Below are positions 7,129 to 15,411 of a stretch of DNA of 64,000 nt, piece by piece. The DNA comes from Oscillospiraceae bacterium (lineage in GTDB: Bacteria > Bacillota > Clostridia > Oscillospirales > Oscillospiraceae), in contig WRLE01000012.1 of NCBI GenBank assembly GCA_009777775.1, positions 50,994 to 114,993 on the forward strand, written 5' to 3'. The position numbers and the translations under genes are program-made. The notes under the pieces were generated by a model. The model saw only the letters and a program-made list of their open reading frames with translations. It was not told the origin of the DNA and searched no databases. The first letter of the stretch is position 1. Each line of letters opens with the position of its first letter.

Positions 7129-8910
7129 TTACCCTGTTTTTGGTAAATTGGCTTCTATAACTGGGATGTCTTTATTGGGTCCGTTTGTATCTGAATCGTC
7201 ATGATTGCCACCGATTGGTATTTCCATAAAACTCTCTGTATGGTGTTCATCAGATTCAAAGGGGTTTCCAAAAACAGGTATATCCATAAAGTCTGGATTA
7301 ATGGGAATGACTAGGTTTTCAGATATTTCAGAGTTACTATTAAACCTTGTGTCCATTGGCTCGTCGATTACATACACAGCGGAATTATCAGAAACGCTTG
7401 GAAAATCTTGATTCCCTTGATATGAAATACTAGAGGAATTGGATGACTCTGATTCCACAGGATTGCTTCCAAGAACCTGACTTTCGGATTCGCCTGACTC
7501 GGCAGATTCTGTAGGCTGCGCTGACCCAGTGGGCTGTACGGACGCTGTGGGCTGTGAGGATGCAGTTGGCTCAGCTGATTGGGTAGGTTGGGAAGATGCA
7601 GTGGGCTCGGCGGATTGGGTTGGCTCAGCTGATGCGGAAGGTTGGCTAGATGCGGTTGGCTCGGTAGATGCAGTAGGTTCTGCAGATTCGGTGGGTTGGG
7701 GAGATGCAGTGGGCTCGGCGGATGAAGTAGGCTCAGCAGATGCGGTAGGCTCAGCTGACTCGGGTGGCTGAGTAGAAGTGGGCGGTACGACAGGTTCAGG
7801 GGGCCCGACAAGAGGCTCATGACTACACTTGAAATACCAACCACCGCCAATCCAAGGATAATTATGATGTTCTGTATTAGTACCAGAACGTGTCAAGTTA
7901 CCATTGACGAACAACCTACCATTGGTATGTGCTGATATATTCACCGTTGATGTATGGGGAGCAATAATCGAACCCATTACTTGGGATGACCCCGGAATTT
8001 CTAAATAAGTGGCATCAACGAAGTTCCACAAAATAGCAGAGGCAGCATTACCAAAGTTTGGAGTAGCAAGACCATCAACTCGTGTACCATTAATATTAAC
8101 GGAAGTTTGAAACAAAGTTGCATTTGCACCAATAACATTGATTACAATCGGTGTATATCGCCCGTTGCTACCTTGATCTATATTTGTAAAATAAAAGTCG
8201 CAATATGATGTGGCAACAGCCAAATCACTTGCGTTTATTTCAAATACCTGTATTGGAGCACTTATGTCATTGCTATCAAAAGTAATGCTACCTCCAAGGG
8301 AAGTGGCTGTTCCTGTGGGTGTCATTAGGGCATACTTAGCAGATTCGGCTTTCAATTCGCTTTCAAAACCAGCCCAATGGGAAATAGCCAGTGGTCCCAG
8401 ATTATCATAAATATTTCTGCCATCCTCGGAGATGATGAGTCCATCTATATATACTGCCGAAACATCTCCGATTACATCGCCACCTATCAACGCATGAGCA
8501 GGAACCGTAACCGTACCACTTACAGGAGCACCTATTATTACCATACTTGAATTTGTAGCAACTAAATCACCGCCAACAGCTAGCATCACACTATCGGGAG
8601 TTGGAACGATTCCAGAACCAACACCAACTACACCCACACCTAAAGTGATATTGTGCTGGACAATCATATTTCCCCGAACCACTGTTAGACCTTCTGACTC
8701 TTTGAAATCAGAAGCTGCGATAAAATTACCGCCAACCCACATGGCAGGGGAATTGTCCTCAAATATAGTTGATACGCTATTAACGCTGGGTATGCTTGTT
8801 AAACAATCGCAGCTTTGTGCTTCCGCTTCCGCTCCAATAGGTACCAGTGTAATTAATAGCGCAATGAATAATATAGCCGCATAGGCGGACTTTTGTATTT
8901 TGTTAATCAT
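7129..8910 (-). CDS. Choice-of-anchor A surface protein with Pro/Thr/Ser stalk ending in LPKTG
   Basis: A secreted protein of 593 aa. The start at 8910 follows AGGGGGT by 8-9 bases; the open frame extends 11 codons further without a better site. The signal peptide is KSAYAAILFIALLITLVPIG with likely cleavage near AEA-EAQ. Residues about 30-350 match the choice-of-anchor A domain (MWVGGNFIAASDF, AVGGDLVATNSSM, then QVMGSIIAPHTSTVN and NGRLFVNGNL). Residues about 373-470 are a stalk of repeated EPTASAEPTxS units encoded by related 18-bp repeats. The last five residues are LPKTG followed at once by a stop, with no membrane helix or charged tail, so sortase anchoring as usually understood is not possible. 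In this family the anchor type varies between members. It may be a truncated, secreted form. Confidence 0.85.
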   Translation of the reverse strand: MINKIQKSAYAAILFIALLITLVPIGAEAEAQSCDCLTSIPSVNSVSTIFEDNSPAMWVGGNFIAASDFKESEGLTVVRGNMIVQHNITLGVGVVGVGSGIVPTPDSVMLAVGGDLVATNSSMVIIGAPVSGTVTVPAHALIGGDVIGDVSAVYIDGLIISEDGRNIYDNLGPLAISHWAGFESELKAESAKYALMTPTGTATSLGGSITFDSNDISAPIQVFEINASDLAVATSYCDFYFTNIDQGSNGRYTPIVINVIGANATLFQTSVNINGTRVDGLATPNFGNAASAILWNFVDATYLEIPGSSQVMGSIIAPHTSTVNISAHTNGRLFVNGNLTRSGTNTEHHNYPWIGGGWYFKCSHEPLVGPPEPVVPPTSTQPPESAEPTASAEPTSSAEPTASPQPTESAEPTASTEPTASSQPSASAEPTQSAEPTASSQPTQSAEPTASSQPTASVQPTGSAQPTESAESGESESQVLGSNPVESESSNSSSISYQGNQDFPSVSDNSAVYVIDEPMDTRFNSNSEISENLVIPINPDFMDIPVFGNPFESDEHHTESFMEIPIGGNHDDSDTNGPNKDIPVIEANLPKTG

Positions 8911-8983
8911 AAACAGCTTACCCCCTTGTACTTTCGTGTACAAATAGAGTTTATAATTGGAATTTTATGTAGAAATGCAAATG

Positions 8984-9058
8984 TGCATTGATGCAATTAC
9001 TATAATAGATTCCGCTTAAATTATGCATCATGTGTAACATTAATACATCAATGATGCA
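8984..9058. promoter_or_regulatory. Cluster of TGATGCA motifs upstream of the LPKTG protein gene
   Basis: TGCATTGATGCA (8984-8995), TGCATCAT (9024-9031) and its inverted copy ATGATGCA (9051-9058) lie 75-150 bp before the gene start at 8910. The arms form an 8-bp inverted repeat. This could be a regulator binding region; no binding protein is known. The rest of the stretch to 9307 is AT-rich and shows nothing else. Confidence 0.35.
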
Positions 9059-9307
9059 CCACATATATTGTATCGGTTATTTTCACTAGAATGATAAGCA
9101 AAACCTAGCAATCTAGCATTTTTATTCATTTTAAAATATGATGTAATTTTATGGTTTTTCATGGAAAGCTGTTGTAAAAGTATAATAAAATATGTGAATA
9201 TATAAACTAATAGAATATGTAAAAAGATTCGATATTATTAAATATGTCATATGGATATCAACCAAAGGGGGAATGAACGGAATAAAGGTAAATAAACATA
9301 TTAAACA

Positions 9308-9523
9308 GTAGGGTGCGGCTCCATAAGCGCAACCCCGTAGGGCGCGGCATCCCTGACGCGCCGCAATGGAAGCACAACCCAACAACCAACGCAAAAAAAA
9401 CAAGCATCGCCCCCGTAGGGTGCGGCTCCATAAGGCGCAACCCCGTAGGGCGCGGCATCCCTGACGCGCCGCCATGGAAGCACACCCTAACAACCAACGC
9501 AAGCAAAAACAAGCATCGCCCCC
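9308..9523. repeat. Two tandem copies of a 107/109-bp GC-rich repeat (family B)
   Basis: Copies at 9308-9414 and 9415-9523 are nearly identical. Each contains GTAGGGTGCGGCTCC followed by GTAGGG, GGCGCGGCATCCCTGACGCG and CCGC, then a spacer with ACAACCAACGCAA. The core can fold on itself through GGCGCG and CGCGCC. The same core recurs, always in pairs, at 39.7 kb and 55.2 kb. Short open frames across it are not genes. Confidence 0.9.
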
Positions 9524-9602
9524 TCGAAAACCGAAAACACCAAATCGATGCTTCAAAAAAATAAAATGAACCATATGACAATTAAGAATGGAAGTAAGCA
9601 AA

Positions 9603-12299
9603 ATGAGTAAAAAACATGATAAAGGGAGTATCTCTTTGAAAAGATTAAGAAAAACGATGTCGTTGCTCCTGGTGACAATGCTGCTATTTAATGTATTGTC
9701 AATGGGTATAAGCGCATCACCACCGCCCGATGAGATAAACCTGATAAGCGCAACGGCAAACGGCACAAGCGGAACGGTAGATACAGATGAAATTGAGCTT
9801 GTGTTCAGCGAAGAAATAGCAGGTCTCACTACAGCTCACATTACAATTAGCAACGAATCAGGAGCGGCAACAGTATCAACAGTTACGAATCCAACTGCAA
9901 CTGCAAGCTCGCTGACATGGGTTGTTGGAGTTACAAGCGTTAGCGAAGGACTGGTGGAGATAAGTGTTGCCGATTTCGGTGGTTATGACTTCGATGTGAG
10001 GTCGGCAAAAGTATGGGTGAACGAAGAAGCAGTAGTCAGATACACAGCAATAGTGCTGAGTCCAGGAGGTAGTGCTACTGGTGGTGGTAGTTATGTAGCT
10101 GGAGATACAGTAAACATTAATGCTGGAACTGCGCCAGCGGGTTATAGTTTTACTAAATGGACAGCAGATGACCCATCGGTTTCATTTACACCATCTGATA
10201 CTAGCAGTACTGCTACATTCACAATGCCAGCGTTCGATGTTACGGTTACAGCAATCTATTCAGCAGCAACTCCAACTGTTGGTACAGTAACTGTCAATCC
10301 TTCATCAATAACCTTGTTACCTGGTTCAACATTCCAGTTTAGTGCTTCAGTCACAGGAACAAATTATCCTAGTCAGGAAGTTACCTGGAGTTTAACAGGT
10401 GGTGGTTCAGGAACTACAATATCTTCAAACGGCCTATTAACTATTGGTGCAACCGAAGCAACCAGCTCTTCGTTGACTGTCACCGCTACATCCACAGTTC
10501 CTCCATCGATAATCGGAACTTCAACTGTTACGATTACTCTCGGTACATTGACTCCAGCAAGTGTGACATCCTTAACAATCACTCCAGGAACGAATTCCAT
10601 CACGCTCGAAAAAGGCGCTGACTATAGTTTTAGTGCTGTTGTTTTAGGTGCGAATGATCCTTCCCAGGCTGTTGTATGGTCGGTGTCAGGCGGAAGTGCT
10701 GGTACTAGCATTGATGCAGCAGGAAAGCTGACAGTTGCATCTAACGAGCAAGCAAATACTTTGACCATTAAAGCAGTATCAGTCGAAGATCCAAGTTTTT
10801 CTGATACTGTTGATGTGGCAATTCTACAACTAGCTCCTGCTTTTGTTCCGGTATCTGGCATCACAGGTATACCAACCAGCACAGCAATTGGTACACTGAC
10901 CCTTGCAGGAACAGTACAGCCATCAAACGCTACCAACACCGCAATATCATGGACGGTGGCTGATCCTGGAGCAACTGGTGCAACTATTACCGCAGGTGTA
11001 GTAACAACAAGCGCAACTGGTACTATGGTACTAAGAGCAACCATAGCAGAAGGACTACTCTCTGGCACCCCCGGAACCCCATATGTGAAAGACTTCACAA
11101 TTAACGTCACATCAGGCTCTGGCGGCTCCAGCAGTGGTGGTGGCGGTGGAGGAAGCTCCAGTACCGCAACAGTCACAGGTGGAGATGGAAGCGTCTCCGT
11201 AGCCTTCACCCTATCAGATGGCGTTGTAACATTGAGTCTGCCTGATAATAAAATAAAAGAAATCGTAGACAAAGCAGAGGACAATGTTGCAATTCTAGAT
11301 ATGTCAAAAGTAACAGGAGCAACCGATGTAGCACTACCCACAGCGGCTTTGGCTGGATTTGCAGATGCTGGTCTTGATGTAGAGTTCATTCTACCGGAAG
11401 GTGCGATTACCTTGGATAATGAAGCGGTGGAATCCCTGATAGAGCAAGCAGGAGATAATGTGGACATTTCACTAAAAATCCTAAAAATCTCCGACCTGAA
11501 CCCAGAACAAAGAAGCGCAGTAAGAGGTAGCGATGTGATTTTCGACATTACCATCAGTTCCGCCGGTAAATCAATAAGCGAGTTTGATGGCAAGTTAAAG
11601 GTTACAGTTCCTTACAACGGACCACTTCCCGCTGCTGTTTGGTATCTAAACGATGCAGGTGAACTGGAGAAACTAGACTGTGTTTATGACCGCATAACGA
11701 AGACGATTAGCTTTGTGACAGATCATCTATCCCTCTATGTAGTCGGTCGCGGTCCCAATCCCTTCACCGATGTGGCAGATAACGCTTGGTACTTCGATGC
11801 TGCAATGTATGTCTTTGGAAATGGCTTCATGATTGGAACAGCCGATGATAAATTCAGCCCCAATAGTGAACTCTCCAGAGGAATGATAGTGACAATTCTC
11901 TATCGATATGCAGGAGAACCCAGCGTGGATGGTTTATCCAACAACTTTAATGATGTCCGCGATGACCAATGGTATACAGATGCTATCATATGGGCTGCTA
12001 ACAATGGAATCGTTCTAGGATACGGTGACGGCAGATTCGGAACCAATGATCCTGTGACAAAAGAACAGCTTGCCGCTCTCATACTCAGAACTCAGAGAGC
12101 AGAAAAACTGACCGTAGAAAATGTCGGAGGCAAAGACTTCACAGATACAGCCTCGATTAGCCCATGGGCAACAGATGATGTGTCAGACATCATAGCACAA
12201 GGCTTGTTCAACGACATCCCAGGAACAGAGCTTCGCCCAAGAGACCCAGCAAGCAGAGCAGAAATAGCCTCCTTGCTATGCAACTGGCTGAGCGATTAG
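9603..12299 (+). CDS. SLH-domain surface protein with Ig-like domains (898 aa)
   Basis: A secreted cell-wall protein. ATG 9603 is preferred because GGAAG precedes it; an in-frame ATG at 9588 would add 5 residues. The signal peptide contains MSLLLVTMLLFNVLSMGISA. It is followed by an Ig-like domain (SATANGTSGTVDTDEIELVF) also found in the SLH protein at 58.9 kb, a bacterial repeat domain (YSFTKWTADDPS), two similar Big_2-like domains (about residues 220-400), a further Ig-like domain, and a Gly/Ser linker near 505-520. Three SLH domains fill about 720-898 (FTDVADNAWYFDAAMYV, FNDVRDDQWYTDAIIWAA, FTDTASISPWATDDV). SLH domains bind pyruvylated secondary cell-wall polymer, so it should sit on the outer wall. 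The second SLH domain is nearly identical to that of the 58.9-kb paralogue. Confidence 0.93.
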   Translation: MSKKHDKGSISLKRLRKTMSLLLVTMLLFNVLSMGISASPPPDEINLISATANGTSGTVDTDEIELVFSEEIAGLTTAHITISNESGAATVSTVTNPTATASSLTWVVGVTSVSEGLVEISVADFGGYDFDVRSAKVWVNEEAVVRYTAIVLSPGGSATGGGSYVAGDTVNINAGTAPAGYSFTKWTADDPSVSFTPSDTSSTATFTMPAFDVTVTAIYSAATPTVGTVTVNPSSITLLPGSTFQFSASVTGTNYPSQEVTWSLTGGGSGTTISSNGLLTIGATEATSSSLTVTATSTVPPSIIGTSTVTITLGTLTPASVTSLTITPGTNSITLEKGADYSFSAVVLGANDPSQAVVWSVSGGSAGTSIDAAGKLTVASNEQANTLTIKAVSVEDPSFSDTVDVAILQLAPAFVPVSGITGIPTSTAIGTLTLAGTVQPSNATNTAISWTVADPGATGATITAGVVTTSATGTMVLRATIAEGLLSGTPGTPYVKDFTINVTSGSGGSSSGGGGGGSSSTATVTGGDGSVSVAFTLSDGVVTLSLPDNKIKEIVDKAEDNVAILDMSKVTGATDVALPTAALAGFADAGLDVEFILPEGAITLDNEAVESLIEQAGDNVDISLKILKISDLNPEQRSAVRGSDVIFDITISSAGKSISEFDGKLKVTVPYNGPLPAAVWYLNDAGELEKLDCVYDRITKTISFVTDHLSLYVVGRGPNPFTDVADNAWYFDAAMYVFGNGFMIGTADDKFSPNSELSRGMIVTILYRYAGEPSVDGLSNNFNDVRDDQWYTDAIIWAANNGIVLGYGDGRFGTNDPVTKEQLAALILRTQRAEKLTVENVGGKDFTDTASISPWATDDVSDIIAQGLFNDIPGTELRPRDPASRAEIASLLCNWLSD

Positions 12300-12536
12300 T
12301 TAGATTGACACCCAACAATGTCAAACGATGCGTAATTATGCGTAGTGATGTGTGATAATATATAATAACGCATAATTACATTGTAAAAAGCAAAATAACG
12401 GTTGTAGATGTATGGTAATTAATAATAAGACATCAGAACGATGAAATAAAGATGATAAGATATAATAAGGCATTATAAGACGTAAATAGAACGAACTATA
12501 CACTACAACATCAATAGCAGTAACAATATCAAAAAA
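12300..12536. other. AT-rich intergenic stretch after the first SLH gene
   Basis: No gene is supported here. A 10-bp inverted repeat (TAATTATGCG at 12333-12342, CGCATAATTA at 12369-12378) lies about 35 bp after the stop codon; it lacks a T run. The remainder is low-complexity AT-rich sequence with many GATG and TAATA words. Confidence 0.4.
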
Positions 12537-12609
12537 ATGACAAGCGCAAACTCGCCGAGTTGACAATAACTCACCAAGTTTGCGCTTGTTGTTGTTTATG
12601 AGGATACTA
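12537..12609 (+). terminator. Hairpin terminator, left copy of a 73-bp direct repeat
   Basis: The stem ACAAGCGCAAACT pairs with AGTTTGCGCTTGT, with an inner GAGTT/AACTC helix, followed by GTTGTTGTTTATG. The whole 73 bp recur in the same orientation at 16220-16292 with three differing bases. Here it lies 240 bp behind the SLH gene that ends at 12299 and forms the left border of the toxin-antitoxin island. Confidence 0.75.
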
Positions 12610-12649
12610 CTATAATATTACTAAGTATTTGTCTGCGCTCTGGGGTAAA

Positions 12650-12751
12650 CTAATGGAGGGGTGATTTTAAATCTTTTTCCAGTGTATATTTTTCGATTAA
12701 TTTTTGAGCGCATTTCTCATCAATTTCCATGCGGTATTCATGTATTCTCAC
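12650..12751 (-). CDS. Possible 33-aa open frame, unknown
   Basis: A minus-strand frame begins with GTG at 12751, preceded by GAG and a TATAAT-like box about 20 bp upstream. It encodes a short, charged, amphipathic peptide (RIHEYRMEIDEKCAQKLIEK then YTLEKDLKSPLH). It resembles the tail of a small antitoxin but I cannot place it. It may be a remnant; support is weak. Confidence 0.25.
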   Translation of the reverse strand: MRIHEYRMEIDEKCAQKLIEKYTLEKDLKSPLH

Positions 12752-12860
12752 CTCGTATATGTATTATAACTTTTTAGCTTGTTTTGTAAATAAATAAAAT
12801 ACAAATTCATAAGGTGTATTTTGATGACTGCGAAACTTGAGTGAATAACAACAAATAATC

Positions 12861-12930
12861 TTGTTTTCTACTATCAAATGTGTTATTATAGCGATATGAA
12901 AACGATGTAAAATTTAATTAATAATAACAC
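12861..12930 (+). promoter_or_regulatory. Promoter and inverted-repeat operator of the AbiE module
   Basis: TTGTTT (12861-12866) and TATTAT (12884-12889) are 17 bases apart. A perfect 9-bp inverted repeat, GTGTTATTA (12880-12888) and TAATAACAC (12922-12930), overlaps the -10 box and ends 6 bp before the AAAGG ribosome binding site. AbiEi antitoxins of characterised systems bind inverted repeats in their own promoter, so this is the expected autoregulatory site. Confidence 0.65.
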
Positions 12931-12944
12931 AAGAAAGGATTATT

Positions 12945-13601
12945 ATGGAAACAAGGAACTATGGGAAGCACATTCAAAACCAGATAATGGAATGGTCTGT
13001 AAAAAGGCCAGTTACCACTCAAGAAATCGCAGCTTCTTTGGTGGATGCTTTTGGTATTGATATAGAGAACGCAAAAAAAATTACCAACGTCAATATGAAG
13101 CGTTTGGCTGATAAAGGCGAATTGGTGCGTGTGCAGAAGGGTTTATATGGCAAAGTAAGAGAAACACCTTTTGGGATACTAAAACCTCGCCCAGATGAAA
13201 TAATGACAGCTTTTTTACTCTATGATGATGGAAACACTGTCGGCTATATTTCTGGGCCTACATTACTAAATGCGCTTGGGCTGTGTACTCAGATGCCTGC
13301 ACATCGTCACATTATCACAAATCGTTACCGCTATAAACTACCCGAAAACTCACATATCCGTGTATATAAGCCTATTGAAAAAGTAAACGATGAAAATGTA
13401 CCTTATTTACAGACACTGGAGGCGTTTATGGCTACCGAACTGTACCCTGTTGATACGGATAAACCAGATGAAGCGCTGCGTGGTATGCTCAGGGAACGCA
13501 ACATAAACAACGAGTTGCTTATTTGGTACGCTCGGCAGTATTGCAGTTATAAAACATTGGTAAAAACGATTGACATTGTGTTAGAGGGGGTTGCGCATTG
13601 A
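12945..13601 (+). CDS. abiEi: AbiEi-type antitoxin of a type IV toxin-antitoxin system
   Basis: A 218-aa protein. Residues about 10-75 form a winged helix-turn-helix (PVTTQEIAASLVDAFG, then MKRLADKGELVRVQKGLYGK), the DNA-binding part of AbiEi-like proteins (the DUF6088 type). The rest (GYISGPTLLNALGLCTQMPA, then HRHIITNRYRYKLP) is the conserved C-terminal domain. GAAAGGA lies 7 bases before the ATG. The gene overlaps the AbiEii toxin gene by 4 bases, a typical coupling. It is expected to repress the operon and counter the nucleotidyltransferase toxin without binding it. Family assignment is from motif recognition and context. Confidence 0.85.
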   Translation: METRNYGKHIQNQIMEWSVKRPVTTQEIAASLVDAFGIDIENAKKITNVNMKRLADKGELVRVQKGLYGKVRETPFGILKPRPDEIMTAFLLYDDGNTVGYISGPTLLNALGLCTQMPAHRHIITNRYRYKLPENSHIRVYKPIEKVNDENVPYLQTLEAFMATELYPVDTDKPDEALRGMLRERNINNELLIWYARQYCSYKTLVKTIDIVLEGVAH

Positions 13602-14554
13602 GGATTCATACGGATACAAATGCATTTTCCGCAATTATTGAGCTGGTAAATGAAAGAACGAACATTCGGGTTAATGTTTTGGAAAAAGACTATTATGTGA
13701 CGTTGATGCTAAAGGAACTATCTGAGTGGCAGGATACGTTTCCGATATATTTCAAAGGTGGAACTGCGCTTTATAAGGCACAGGGTAGTATCAGGCGTTT
13801 TTCAGAAGACATTGACTTAACGGTTTGCATTGACGGTTGTAGTAATTCACAAGCGAAGCGACGATTAGAAAAAGCAGCAAACGGATATAAGAGTTTACCA
13901 CGCACCGGTAAAAAAGAATTAGAAAGCAATCAAAGAGGTGCGATAACTAGCCTATATGATTATCAAAGTATATCTGGTGAGTTCCTTCCAGATCCGCTTC
14001 AAAGGTTCGGTCATGTAAAGGTGGAGGCAACATCATTTACAGTAAGCGAACCTTTCGCGCCTATGCAAATCGCCTCCCTCATTTATGACAAAGCTGATAA
14101 TGAACAAATGGCTGTCTTGCGAGATGAATATAGAATGGCTCCTTTTTATATAAACACCATTCGTCTTGAACGAATATTTGTAGATAAGGTTTTCGCATCT
14201 GAATTTTATTTTCAACGACATGAATATTTTGAAGTTTCCAAACATATCTATGACCTAACTTTGATGATGGAGCTTACTGAAATCAAAGAACTCCTTGCTA
14301 ATCCTATTGAAATGACCGCTATGATGGCTTTCAAACGGCGTGAAGAAAAAGCGAGGATTGGTAGCGACTTATCAGAAAAAGCAATCTCTGACTTTCAGCT
14401 GTTCGATGGAATAAAAGTAGATAATTTTCTACGGAATGAGTTTGAATTAATGCAGAATATTTATGTATTTAACGAAATCGATAAAATTTCCTTTGAAGAA
14501 GTTGTAAAGTCTTTATCGGAAATACAGAAAAGCTTGAGAAATGAAATTATATAA
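13598..14554 (+). CDS. abiEii: AbiEii/AbiGii-type nucleotidyltransferase toxin
   Basis: A 318-aa protein starting at TTG 13598, overlapping the antitoxin stop, with AGAGGGGG upstream. The DUF1814 nucleotidyltransferase signature is complete: EKDYYVT (29-35), GGTALYKAQG (54-63), and RRFSEDIDL (66-74) with the paired acidic residues that bind metal. A basic and helical C-terminal half follows. Characterised members transfer nucleotides to tRNA acceptor ends or bind GTP, stopping growth, and act in phage defence by abortive infection. It forms a bicistronic type IV system with the preceding gene. All key residues are present, so it should be active. Confidence 0.9.
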   Translation: MRIHTDTNAFSAIIELVNERTNIRVNVLEKDYYVTLMLKELSEWQDTFPIYFKGGTALYKAQGSIRRFSEDIDLTVCIDGCSNSQAKRRLEKAANGYKSLPRTGKKELESNQRGAITSLYDYQSISGEFLPDPLQRFGHVKVEATSFTVSEPFAPMQIASLIYDKADNEQMAVLRDEYRMAPFYINTIRLERIFVDKVFASEFYFQRHEYFEVSKHIYDLTLMMELTEIKELLANPIEMTAMMAFKRREEKARIGSDLSEKAISDFQLFDGIKVDNFLRNEFELMQNIYVFNEIDKISFEEVVKSLSEIQKSLRNEII

Positions 14555-14669
14555 ACACGGGGACCGATCTTTTGTTCATTTTGTACGCTCGCTTGTTGGA
14601 TTCGGAGGAAAACAACCCAATCGACAATCCTGTAAAGAGGGAGATTTAGCGATTATGTCGAGTCTTTCC

Positions 14670-14788
14670 CAACACCGTGAACAAAAGAACCGTCCCTGCG
14701 TTCAACACCGTGAACAAAAGAACCGTCCCCGCGTTCGCAACACCGTGAACAAAAGAACCGTCCCCGCGTTCATATCCCCGCGTTCATA
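14670..14788. repeat. Tandem family A repeats behind AbiE
   Basis: Three direct copies of a unit of about 33 bp containing GTGAACAAAAGAACCGTCCC and CGCGTTC (starting near 14678, 14710 and 14744), plus a short partial copy of the 3' end. A diverged copy in the opposite sense, with CACGGGGACCGATCTTTTGT, begins at the AbiEii stop codon. The stretch between 14584 and 14669 shows nothing else. Confidence 0.88.
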
Positions 14789-14799
14789 AAAAGATATAG

Positions 14800-14855
14800 A
14801 ATTAACCTTAATAATTAATAAATTTCTTGATAGTTGAGGTTAATTGTGGTATATT
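14800..14855 (+). promoter_or_regulatory. Promoter and inverted-repeat operator of the Fic module
   Basis: TTGATA (14827-14832) and TATATT (14850-14855) are 17 bases apart. A perfect 9-bp inverted repeat, AATTAACCT (14800-14808) and AGGTTAATT (14837-14845), has its right arm inside the promoter spacer. AGGAGG follows at 14868-14873. This arrangement predicts repression by the module's own product. Confidence 0.65.
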
Positions 14856-14882
14856 ATATTTACAGTTAGGAGGCTATGTTAT

Positions 14883-15407
14883 ATGGAATATCAAGTGCTG
14901 TATGATGAATACGTAAAATTGCTACATATCAAAATGGAGTGTCGATATAGTCTTAATTTGTTGAAAAAAGGATATATCTCAACAAAAAGGATTTCTGGAA
15001 AAAAATACCCTTATTTGCAATACAGGGTAGATGGCAAGTTGGTAAGCGAATACATTAAAGAAGGCTGTTTGTCCGATGTTCGTGTTGAGTTGGAAAAACG
15101 GAAGACATTAGACAATGAGATCGGCGAAATCGATGAGCGACTCGCTAAAATAGAATCTGCTGCTGAAATCCTTGATAAGAATTTGCATCGTAAGCTAGTT
15201 CTCCTCCGTAGATGCGATGCAATGGGAGCCATGTCGATAGAGGAAAAGGAAAAATCTCTCGCATTCAGCAGAGCCATTGTGTCCCTTGAAGGGACTAGCG
15301 CCAGCGAGGAAACGGAGCACAACCTGTCGCGCTGGGTAGCTGGCAATCTTAGCTTTATGGAGAGTTTGCAATATACATTACGAATATATCATCTAACAGA
15401 GGTGTAA
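14883..15407 (+). CDS. Partner protein (probable antitoxin) of the Fic toxin
   Basis: A 174-aa protein; ATG 14883 lies 9 bases after AGGAGG, so the longer open frame from 14844 is not used. Residues about 28-75 (KKGYISTKRISGKKYPYLQY then RVDGKLVSEYI) recall the DUF6788 type of small antitoxin domain. A coiled coil covers about 70-110. The C-terminal part (FSRAIVSLEGTSASEETEHN, then LSRWVAGNLSFMESL, about 128-162) resembles the VbhA-type inhibitory helix of Fic antitoxins, with the E136-G137 pair kept but isoleucine where the usual Ser/Thr stands four residues earlier. The Fic gene begins 4 bp behind its stop. Antitoxin function is inferred from these two facts. Confidence 0.7.
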   Translation: MEYQVLYDEYVKLLHIKMECRYSLNLLKKGYISTKRISGKKYPYLQYRVDGKLVSEYIKEGCLSDVRVELEKRKTLDNEIGEIDERLAKIESAAEILDKNLHRKLVLLRRCDAMGAMSIEEKEKSLAFSRAIVSLEGTSASEETEHNLSRWVAGNLSFMESLQYTLRIYHLTEV

Positions 15408-15411
15408 TGTC

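Noticed and set aside
7368..7850. A 160-codon Pro/Leu/His-rich minus-strand frame and an 80-codon plus-strand frame (7529-7771)
   Set aside because: Both are shadow frames of the Pro/Thr/Ser stalk repeats of the LPKTG protein.
9149..9829. A 226-codon minus-strand frame with repeated Arg/Cys/Gly-rich pieces
   Set aside because: It is made of the family B repeats read through, plus the antisense of an SLH signal peptide; the repeated peptide mirrors the DNA repeat.
10622..11593. A 323-codon open frame on the minus strand
   Set aside because: It lies wholly opposite the SLH gene at 9603-12299, has a biased composition typical of an antisense shadow, no ribosome binding site and no recognisable domain.
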